Assembly (NCBI RefSeq): GCF_008120935.1
Contig: NZ_RDBO01000020.1
Coordinates: forward strand, 484,634-523,496
DNA length: 38,863 nt
Direction: 5' to 3'
From: Streptomyces sp. sk2.1
GTDB lineage: Bacteria > Actinomycetota > Actinomycetes > Streptomycetales > Streptomycetaceae
In this document: positions 32,478 through 38,863 of the stretch, piece after piece
Layout: every line of letters begins with the position of its first letter
How positions within the stretch are numbered: position 1 is the first letter of the stretch
The notes under the pieces: generated by a model
Told to the model about the DNA's origin: nothing
Seen by the model: the letters and a program-made list of their open reading frames with translations, nothing else
Databases searched by the model: none
Position numbers and translations under genes: made by a program

Positions 32478-33944
32478 ATGAACCAGGTACGTGCATCCGG
32501 CATCGAACAGGCGTGGGCGGCGCTGGGCGGTGATCCCGCCCTGCTCGCCCGCATCGGGACGGGCGGTCGCGGCGGGACGCTCCCCGCACGGCTGCCCGTC
32601 ATGGAGCTGGCCCGGTCCACCGTGGCGGTCTGCTCGCTGGCCGCCGCCGAGCTGGCCGCCCGCCGGACCGGCGGCCCGGTGCCGCGGGTCCGGATCGACG
32701 ACGGCGCGGTGGCGACGGCGTTCACCGGCGAACGCCATCTGCGGATCGACGGGCGGGCGGCGGCCACCTTCGCCCCGCTGTCCAGGTTCTGGCGCTCGGC
32801 GGACGGCTGGGTCCGTACGCACGCCAACTACCCGCACCACCGGGCCCGGCTGCTCGCCGCACTGGGACTGCCCGGGGACGCCCCGGACGACGTCGCGGTG
32901 GCCGCGGTGGCCGCCTCGTTCGCCGGGCTCCGGGGCGAGGAGATCGAGCGGACGGTGTACGCGGCGGGCGGCCTGGCCGTGGCCGCCCGCACCCCGGCGC
33001 GGTGGGCGGCCGATCCGCGGGGCGCCGCCCTGGCGGGCACGCCGCTGGTGGCCGGGGAACGGCTCGACGACGCGCCGGTGCGCCGGGCGGCGGCGCCCGG
33101 CGGCGAACCGGTACTGCCCGCCGCCGGGTTGCGCGTGCTGGACCTCACCCGGGTGATCGCCGGGCCCGTCGCCACCCGGACCCTGGCGCTGCTCGGCGCG
33201 GACGTGCTGCGGATCGACTCGCCGCGGCTGCCGGAGAGCCCGGACGCGCACGGCGACACCGGCTTCGGGAAGCGGTCGGCGGACCTGGATCTCGGCCGCC
33301 CTTCCGGCCGGGCCGCTCTCGACGCGTTGCTGGACGACGTGGACGTGGTCGTCCTCGGGTACCGGCCGGGGGCGCTGGACCGGTTCGGGCTGACGCCCCG
33401 GGCCCTGGCCGCGCGCAGGCCGGGGCTGGTCGTCGGGCGGTTGTCGGCCTGGGGGTTCTCGGGCCCGTGGGCGGAGCGGCGCGGCTTCGACAGTCTGGTG
33501 CAGGTGGCCACGGGCATCGCCTCGGTCCAGGCCGGGCCGGAGGGCCCGCCGGGTGCGCTGCCCGCGCAGGCGCTGGACCACGGCACCGGCTATCTGCTGG
33601 CCGCCGCCGTGCTGCGGGCCCTGACCGAGCAGCACGACGGGGGCGGCTCCCGGCTGGTCACGCTCTCGCTGGCCCGTACCGCCGCCTGGCTGCTGGACGA
33701 GCTGCCCGCCCCGGCCCCGGAGGGCTCCGGCACCGGCTCCGATGCCCGCTCCGGCTCCGATGCCGACACCGACGGGCCGTGCGACTCGTACGACCCGGAG
33801 AAGTGGCTCACGGAGACGGACAGCCCGCTGGGCCGGCTGCGGCACGCGCTGCCGGCGGTCGCCTTCGACGGCTCCCCCGCGAACTGGTCGCGCCCGCCCG
33901 GCCCGCTGGGGGCGGACCGGCCGGTCTGGCTCGCGGCCCGGTGA
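32478..33944 (+). CDS. CoA-transferase family III (CaiB/BaiF) protein with permuted domain order
   Basis: Family III enzymes move CoA between carboxylic acids. The usual N-terminal lead (LRVLDLTRVIAGPVATRTLA, LLGADVLRID) starts here only at about residue 217, and the expected catalytic Asp is D367 in ALDHGTGYLLAAAVLRAL. The first 200 residues instead resemble the C-terminal half of the family (FWRSADGWVRTHANYPHHRA, then ARTPARWAADPRGAALAGTP). Both ends carry a similar helix-strand motif (AAAELAARR near 55; LAAAVLRALTEQ near 375), as expected for a circular permutation. A polar linker with repeated Gly-Ser-Asp lies at about 415-435. The substrate is unknown. Confidence 0.88.
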   Translation: MNQVRASGIEQAWAALGGDPALLARIGTGGRGGTLPARLPVMELARSTVAVCSLAAAELAARRTGGPVPRVRIDDGAVATAFTGERHLRIDGRAAATFAPLSRFWRSADGWVRTHANYPHHRARLLAALGLPGDAPDDVAVAAVAASFAGLRGEEIERTVYAAGGLAVAARTPARWAADPRGAALAGTPLVAGERLDDAPVRRAAAPGGEPVLPAAGLRVLDLTRVIAGPVATRTLALLGADVLRIDSPRLPESPDAHGDTGFGKRSADLDLGRPSGRAALDALLDDVDVVVLGYRPGALDRFGLTPRALAARRPGLVVGRLSAWGFSGPWAERRGFDSLVQVATGIASVQAGPEGPPGALPAQALDHGTGYLLAAAVLRALTEQHDGGGSRLVTLSLARTAAWLLDELPAPAPEGSGTGSDARSGSDADTDGPCDSYDPEKWLTETDSPLGRLRHALPAVAFDGSPANWSRPPGPLGADRPVWLAAR

Positions 33945-33950
33945 ACGTCC

Positions 33951-34700
33951 TCAGTCCCGGGGCCCGTCCGTCGTGGTGCGCCCCGTCCGCTCCGGGGCGG
34001 GGGCGAGTGCCCCGGTGGTCAGCAGGTACTGCGCCGCGAGGTAGGTGAACATGACCCAGAAGTCGGGGGCGGGCAGTTGCGGCCAGTCGGCGATCCCGGT
34101 GGCGATCAGCCCGTCGGAGAGCAGGAACAGCCCTCCGCCGACGGCCGCGCGCATGCCGAGGGCGCCGGCCCGGCACGCCATCGCCGTGAGCAGCATGCTG
34201 TAGCCGGCGATCGGCACCCGCATGTCCGCGGGCAGCCCGTTCCAGAGCAGCGCGACGAAGACGGTCAGGACCACCGCGTATCCGAGCGCGGCCACCGGTG
34301 AGCTGTGGGCCCGTCCGAAGAGCCACAGGTAGCAGATGTGGCCGACGGCGAAGGAGCCCATCCCGACCAGGAAGGCCGTGTCGGAGTCGAACAGCAGGAA
34401 GGTGTCGCCGCCCCAGCCGAACAGCAGCGCCGCGACGAGCAGCCGGGGACCGCGCCGGGCGAGGGCGTACCCCGCCAGCAGCGGCATCAGCAGGGGTTTC
34501 GCGATCTGGTGGGCGAGTTCGATCCCGGCGAGCACGCCGACGAGGTCGACGGCGCCGGCCACGAGGAACGCGATGAGCAGCGGGCGCACGAGGCGGTCCC
34601 GGCGGCCCGGGCCGGCGTCGGCCCCCGTCCGGCCCGCGCCGCGGGGGCCTCGGCCGGTGTCGGTGTTCGTCCGGCGGTCCCGGTCGGCTTCGGCGCTCAT
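33951..34700 (-). CDS. Lysoplasmalogenase (YhhN/TMEM86 family) membrane protein
   Basis: The 249-residue protein has a polar Arg-rich N-terminus (residues 1-38) and about eight membrane helices. The YhhN signature KPLLMPLLAGYAL, ALLFGWGGDTFLL and FLVGMGSFAVGHICYLW are present, including the conserved Lys, two Asp and the His. Characterised relatives hydrolyse the vinyl-ether bond of lysoplasmalogens. The ATG at 34700 overlaps the stop of the desaturase-family gene in ATGA, so the two are translationally coupled. Its stop lies only 6 bp from that of the convergent CoA-transferase gene, with no clear terminator between. Confidence 0.92.
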   Translation of the reverse strand: MSAEADRDRRTNTDTGRGPRGAGRTGADAGPGRRDRLVRPLLIAFLVAGAVDLVGVLAGIELAHQIAKPLLMPLLAGYALARRGPRLLVAALLFGWGGDTFLLFDSDTAFLVGMGSFAVGHICYLWLFGRAHSSPVAALGYAVVLTVFVALLWNGLPADMRVPIAGYSMLLTAMACRAGALGMRAAVGGGLFLLSDGLIATGIADWPQLPAPDFWVMFTYLAAQYLLTTGALAPAPERTGRTTTDGPRD

Positions 34701-35596
34701 CCGGCGCGCTCCTCGGTGGGAAGGGTCGTGGTCGTGGTCGTGCTCGTGGAGGCCGCGGAAGCCGCGGCAGGCTGCCAGCCCGGCCCGCGGAAGATCCGTC
34801 CGGCGCGCTCGCTCCAGCTGCTCGCCGCCCGTACGTCGCGGGCGATGGCGACGTACTCGTGGGTGGCGACCCGCAGGGGGTTGAACGTGTCGATGTTCTT
34901 GGTGAGGCCGAACACGGGGCGCTCCGTCTCGGCCGTGAAGGACCCGAAGAGCCGGTCCCAGACGATCAGGATGCCGCCGAAGTTCCGGTCCAGGTAGCCG
35001 CCCTGCGACGCGTGGTGCACCCGGTGGTGGGAGGGCGTGTTCAGCACGTACTCGAAGGGCCGGGGCAGCTTGTCGACGCGCTCGGTGTGCACCCAGAACT
35101 GGTAGACGAGGTTGGCCGACGAGCAGAAGGCGAGCGCGGCCGGGTGGACCCCGCAGGCGATCATCGGCAGGTAGAACGGCCAGACGGTCAGCGAGGTCCA
35201 GGGCTGGCGCAGCGCGGTGGAGAGGTTGAACTTGCGGCTGGAGTGGTGGACCACGTGGCAGGCCCAGAGGATCCGGATGACGTGGTGGCCGCGGTGCGAC
35301 CAGTAGTAGAAGAAGTCCTGCGCGAGCAGCATCAGCAGAACGGTCCACCAGAGCACGGGGACGCGCAGCGGGGTCAGCTCGTAGACGGCCGTGTAGATCG
35401 CGACGACGGGCACTTTCCACAACAGGTCGAAGGCCAGGCTGCCCAGCCCCATGCTGATGCTGGTGACGGTGTCCTTCGTCCCGTACCCGGCGGCCTCCTC
35501 GTCGGGATGGAAGTGGTGGAGGGCCATTTCCAGGACGGTGAGCAGGACAAAGGCCGGTATGGACCAGAGCACTACATCGGGCAGGTTCGTCGGCAT
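34697..35596 (-). CDS. Sterol desaturase/fatty acid hydroxylase superfamily membrane protein
   Basis: The 299-residue di-iron membrane oxygenase has about five membrane helices and the His clusters of the superfamily: YYWSHRGHH, HVVHHSS and PSHHRVHHA. The same superfamily includes alkylglycerol monooxygenase, which cleaves ether lipids. The last 30 residues are a Thr/Ser/Ala-rich tail. The start is taken as ATG at 35596; TACGGT (35608-35603, minus strand) ends 6 nt before it, so the mRNA is probably leaderless. It is co-transcribed with the lysoplasmalogenase and divergent from the NACHT gene. Confidence 0.9.
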   Translation of the reverse strand: MPTNLPDVVLWSIPAFVLLTVLEMALHHFHPDEEAAGYGTKDTVTSISMGLGSLAFDLLWKVPVVAIYTAVYELTPLRVPVLWWTVLLMLLAQDFFYYWSHRGHHVIRILWACHVVHHSSRKFNLSTALRQPWTSLTVWPFYLPMIACGVHPAALAFCSSANLVYQFWVHTERVDKLPRPFEYVLNTPSHHRVHHASQGGYLDRNFGGILIVWDRLFGSFTAETERPVFGLTKNIDTFNPLRVATHEYVAIARDVRAASSWSERAGRIFRGPGWQPAAASAASTSTTTTTTLPTEERAG

Positions 35597-35636
35597 GTCA
35601 GCACCGTAGAGCCGCAGGTGGGCCGGGGGCCAGACG

Positions 35637-35649
35637 TTGTTACCAACAA
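35637..35649. promoter_or_regulatory. Small perfect dyad between the lipid operon and the NACHT gene
   Basis: TTGTT and AACAA are inverted around ACC. It lies 41 bp before the desaturase start and about 30 bp before the proposed NACHT promoter, so a bound protein could affect both directions. Confidence 0.3.
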
Positions 35650-35679
35650 GTATGCGAGACGCGTTGTCAGCAGTCTTTG

Positions 35680-35710
35680 GTGACTTCTGCCAACACGCTC
35701 GTCGTACGAT
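35680..35710 (+). promoter_or_regulatory. Candidate promoter of the NACHT gene
   Basis: GTGACT (35680-35685, 5 of 6 with TTGACT) and TACGAT (35705-35710) are 19 nt apart. A start near 35717 would leave a leader of about 28 nt with the GGGGAGG ribosome binding site. Confidence 0.4.
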
Positions 35711-35744
35711 CCTTTGACCTGAGCCGCCCCGGGGAGGAAATGCC

Positions 35745-38700
35745 GTGCAGGGTCTGGAAGTTGCGCTGGTCCGGCTGGCGACGACGGTCATCGGCACGGT
35801 GGCCAGGTCACTGGTCGCGCCGCGGCCGGGAGCGGGCCTGGTCCCGGACCCGGTGCGCCCGCTCCCCCGCCCGGCGAAACCGGACCGGCTGGCGAGGGTG
35901 CTCGGCGGACGGCTGGCGGAGTCGTACGCCGGACTGCCCGAGCACGAGCGGCTGGCCGCCGTGGAGGCGGTGCGGGACACCTTCGCGGCGGCGGGCGAGC
36001 TGACGGCGGACCGGCTGTTCGCGGTCGGCCTGGAGCCCGAGCGGCTGCGCGCCGCGCTGTCGGCGCCCGCCGCGGGCCTCTCGGGGCGGGCGGTCGAGCT
36101 GTACGAGGAGCTGCTCGGCCGGTGCTGCGCGCATGCCGTGGAGCAGCTGACCGCCCAGCCGGCGTTCGCGGCGCGGGCCGCCGTGGAGCAGACCCGCGCG
36201 ACGGAGCGGACGCGGGAGCTGGTCGAGGACGTCCGGGCCCGGGTGGGCCCGCGCCCGGACGCTGCGGCGTCGGCCTTCGAGCAGCGGTACGCGGAGTTCG
36301 TGGCCGCTGCCCACGGCCGGATGGGGCTGTTCGGGCTGACGCTGGGCCGGTCGGCGGCCGAGTGGCCGCTGGAGACGGCCTACATCAGCCTGACGGTGAG
36401 CGGGAGCGGTGCCCGGCAGGGCGGGCTGGAGCACCCGGCCGCGGTGCCGGTCTCCGTCGAGCAGGCGCTGTCCGGGACGGACCGGCTGCTGCTGCGGGGT
36501 CCGGCCGGTTCGGGCAAGAGCACGCTGGTGCAGTGGCTCGCGGTGAACGCCGCCCGTCGCACGTTCGGCACCGGCCTGACGGACTGGAACCGCTGTGTGC
36601 CGTTCGTCCTGCGGCTGCGCGCGTTCACCGCGCACGGGACCCTGCCCACGCCCGAGGAGTTCCTGCGCGCGGCCGGGGTGCCTCTGCACGGCGCGGCGCC
36701 CGCCGGCTGGGCGGACCGGCTGCTGACCGAGGGCCGGGCGCTGGTCCTGGTCGACGGGGTGGACGAGGTCCCGACGCGGCTGCGCAGCCGGACCGATCGC
36801 TGGCTCAAGGACCTGATCACGGCCTACCCGCGGGCCCGTTACGTGGTGACGACCCGGCCGTCCGCGGTGCCGGAGAACTGGCTGTCCGGTTCCGGCTTCG
36901 AGGCGCACTCGCTGCTGCCGATGAACCAGAGGGACATCCGCTCGTTCGTCGACCACTGGCACGCGGCGGCCCGCTCCGAATGCCCCGGCCCCGAGGAGCG
37001 CGAGCAACTGGACGTGTACGAGGCCTCGCTGCGGCGCGCGGTGGGCATGCGCCGCGACCTGGCGCGGCTCGCGACGAATCCGCTGATGTGCGCCCTGCTG
37101 TGCGCGCTGAACCGGGACCGCAGGATGCAACTCCCGCGCGCCCGCAAGGAGCTGTACGACGCGGCACTGGACATGCTGCTGGTGCGCCGGGACACCGAGC
37201 GGGAGATCGCCGGGGTCGAGGGCGTGGACCTGACCCGCGAGGAGCAGACGGCGCTGCTCCAGCGGCTGGCGTACTGGCTGATCCGCAACGGCCAGGTGGA
37301 GGCGGACCGCGACGAGGCCGGGGCGATGGTCGCCGAGTGGCTGACGGCGATGCCCCAGGTGCGGGGGACGCCGGAGCAGGTGTTCGCGCACCTGTTGATC
37401 CGCAGCGGTCTGCTGCGCGAACCCGCGCCGGGCGCGGTGGGGTTCGTGCACCGGACCTTCCAGGACTACCTGGGCGCGAAGGCCGCGGTGGAGGCCCGCG
37501 ACTTCGGCGTCCTGGTCAAGCACGCGCACGACGACCAGTGGCACGACGTGGTCCAGATGGCGGTGGGCCACGCCCGCCCCGACGAACGGGCCCGGCTGCT
37601 GCGGCGGTTGCTCAAGCGCGCGGACCAGAACCGCGAGCACGCCCACCGGCTCGTCCTGCTGGCCGCGGCCGGCCTGGAGCACGCGCCGGAACTGGACCCG
37701 GCGGTGCGCGCCGAGGTCCAGGAGCGGACGGCCGAGCTGCTGCCGCCGCGCACCCGCCCGGAGGCGGAGGCCCTGGCCGAGGTCGGCGAACTGGTCCTGG
37801 AACTGCTGCCGGGGCCGGAGGAGGTTCCCGGTGAGGACGCGGCGGGGTACGTGGTGCTGACGGCGGCCCTCGTCGGCGGCGACGGGGCGTACGAGGTGAT
37901 CCGGCGCTACCGGAACGACGAGCGGGAGTGGACGGCCGCTCAGCTGACCCAGGCCTGGGGCAAGTTCGATGCCGATGCCTACGCCCGGGAGATACTCGCG
38001 GCGCAGACGTGGGACGAGGTCAGCCTGTCCGTGACGGACGTCCGGCAGATGGCCGCGCTCCGGCACGTCCCGGTGGCCCGGCGGATCCGCCTGCAGGGCG
38101 ATCACGAGGACCTCTCCCGTCTGGTCCCCCGGCGCGAACTGAAGAGGGTCTTCGTCTACGACAACGCGGTACTGAGCGATGTCGGCCCCCTGGCCCGGAT
38201 GGCCTCGCTCACCGGGGTGGGGCTCAGCCTGTGCCCCCGGGTCCATGATCTCAGCCCGTTGGCGGACCTTCCGCTGACCTGGCTCTCCCTGGTCCATCTG
38301 AATCCCTGCCTGCCCAAGGAGCATCTGGAACCGCTCACGGAGATCCGCGACCTCTTCCTGAACCACCGCTTCCCCGTCGACGACCTCTCCGGGCTGGCGC
38401 TGGGCCCCCGCCTCAGGTCTCTGTCGCTCGGCCCCCGGGTCGGGGGCCTGGGCCTGGAGGGCATCGAGCGGTGGACCGAGCTGGAGGAGCTCGGGCTGCA
38501 GGACCTGCGGCACGTCCGGCTCATGGGCCGCATCCCGCTCCTCCGGCGCCTCATCCGGCTCGACCTCAACCGGCTGGCCCTTCCCGATCTGGGCGTACTC
38601 GCCTGCCTCGAATCCCTGCGGACGCTCGTCCTCACCCACTGCCTGTTCACCGAGGGCCTGGCGCCCCTCCGGGAGCTGCCCGCGCTGACCCAGCTGTACC

Positions 38701-38840
38701 TGTACAACACGTGGGACGACGGACCGGTCGACCTGACCCCGCTGGCCGGTCTCGACGACCTCACGATCCATCTCGGCAGCGAGACGATGGCCACCGGCAC
38801 CGAACTCTTCCCGCCCGAGCGCCTCGTACGGCCCGTCTGA
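35745..38840 (+). CDS. NACHT-domain NTPase with leucine-rich C-terminus (NLR-like)
   Basis: The 1031-residue protein has three parts. The N-terminal helical region (residues 1-240, with LVRLATTVIGTVARSLV) resembles the NNH-type domains that precede NACHT in actinobacteria and has no recognisable enzyme motif. The NACHT ATPase (about 250-560) has Walker A GPAGSGKST at 252-260, Walker B LVLVDGVDEV at 333-342, the sensor TTRPSAVP after 368, and the family segment LATNPLMCALLCALN. After a helical region (570-760) comes an irregular leucine-rich repeat array (about 775-1005: LSPLADLPLTWLSLVHLNP and similar). The GTG at 35745 is chosen because GGAGG lies 7 nt upstream; the nearby ATG at 35740 is in another frame. 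Bacterial NACHT proteins of this layout can be anti-phage sensors, but function here is inferred. Confidence 0.93.
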   Translation: MQGLEVALVRLATTVIGTVARSLVAPRPGAGLVPDPVRPLPRPAKPDRLARVLGGRLAESYAGLPEHERLAAVEAVRDTFAAAGELTADRLFAVGLEPERLRAALSAPAAGLSGRAVELYEELLGRCCAHAVEQLTAQPAFAARAAVEQTRATERTRELVEDVRARVGPRPDAAASAFEQRYAEFVAAAHGRMGLFGLTLGRSAAEWPLETAYISLTVSGSGARQGGLEHPAAVPVSVEQALSGTDRLLLRGPAGSGKSTLVQWLAVNAARRTFGTGLTDWNRCVPFVLRLRAFTAHGTLPTPEEFLRAAGVPLHGAAPAGWADRLLTEGRALVLVDGVDEVPTRLRSRTDRWLKDLITAYPRARYVVTTRPSAVPENWLSGSGFEAHSLLPMNQRDIRSFVDHWHAAARSECPGPEEREQLDVYEASLRRAVGMRRDLARLATNPLMCALLCALNRDRRMQLPRARKELYDAALDMLLVRRDTEREIAGVEGVDLTREEQTALLQRLAYWLIRNGQVEADRDEAGAMVAEWLTAMPQVRGTPEQVFAHLLIRSGLLREPAPGAVGFVHRTFQDYLGAKAAVEARDFGVLVKHAHDDQWHDVVQMAVGHARPDERARLLRRLLKRADQNREHAHRLVLLAAAGLEHAPELDPAVRAEVQERTAELLPPRTRPEAEALAEVGELVLELLPGPEEVPGEDAAGYVVLTAALVGGDGAYEVIRRYRNDEREWTAAQLTQAWGKFDADAYAREILAAQTWDEVSLSVTDVRQMAALRHVPVARRIRLQGDHEDLSRLVPRRELKRVFVYDNAVLSDVGPLARMASLTGVGLSLCPRVHDLSPLADLPLTWLSLVHLNPCLPKEHLEPLTEIRDLFLNHRFPVDDLSGLALGPRLRSLSLGPRVGGLGLEGIERWTELEELGLQDLRHVRLMGRIPLLRRLIRLDLNRLALPDLGVLACLESLRTLVLTHCLFTEGLAPLRELPALTQLYLYNTWDDGPVDLTPLAGLDDLTIHLGSETMATGTELFPPERLVRPV

Positions 38841-38863
38841 GGGACCGGGCCCCTCACACCCCC

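Noticed and set aside
35740..36003. ATG at 35740 as the start of a separate small protein
   Set aside because: The frame is Arg/Trp/Ser-rich and overlaps the NACHT gene out of frame; the ribosome binding site serves the GTG at 35745 equally well.
35808..38771. Very long (987-codon) open frame on the minus strand
   Set aside because: It lies opposite the NACHT gene and exists only because high-GC codons leave few stops on the other strand. Its composition (Arg, Gln, Gly, Pro) is that of a shadow frame.

Overview
This window reads as a stretch of a Streptomyces chromosome. Overall G+C is very high, third codon positions are almost all G or C, many starts are GTG, and there is a chaplin gene. 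Genes are packed on both strands and separated by long GC-rich hairpin terminators. From memory, the order chaplin / two-component pair / serB / fabI-fabG / tldD-pmbA / tyrS / moaA / acetate-type symporter resembles the region around chpE in S. coelicolor, but I could not check this.

Layout. 1-3.1 kb: an AT-richer partial reading frame at the left edge, a 3-methyladenine DNA glycosylase, a Spo0M-like protein, a PEBP-family protein and an HNH endonuclease. 3.1-6.6 kb (minus strand): a TSUP permease, an SPFH/NfeD membrane pair and an orphan ABC ATPase. 6.6-11.1 kb: an unknown conserved protein, a ChpE-type chaplin with a likely BldN promoter, a GAF histidine kinase with a NarL-type regulator, and a secreted SLT-domain protein. 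11.2-16.9 kb: a double-FHA ABC exporter, serB, a SixA phosphatase and two small membrane proteins. 16.8-19.7 kb: a CynX/NimT-type MFS transporter divergent from a GntR regulator, a 26-bp tandem repeat array and a small secreted protein.

19.8-28.3 kb: fabG-fabI, tldD-pmbA, tyrS, a GlsB-type protein, a DUF3099 protein, a small Cys/His protein and moaA. 28.5-38.9 kb: a sodium/solute symporter with its DUF485 partner, a secreted subtilase, a CoA-transferase III protein with domains in permuted order, a translationally coupled lysoplasmalogenase/sterol-desaturase pair, and a 1031-residue NACHT ATPase with a leucine-rich C-terminus.

Most of the region is core metabolism and cell-envelope function. 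The parts most worth a second look are the NACHT protein (a family that includes anti-phage NLR-like proteins), the apparent ether-lipid operon beside it, the permuted CoA-transferase, hairpins covering the translation starts of sixA and the subtilase, the putative BldN promoter of the chaplin, the 26-bp array, and the strong hairpin upstream of serB. I saw no tRNA or rRNA gene, insertion sequence or CRISPR array.
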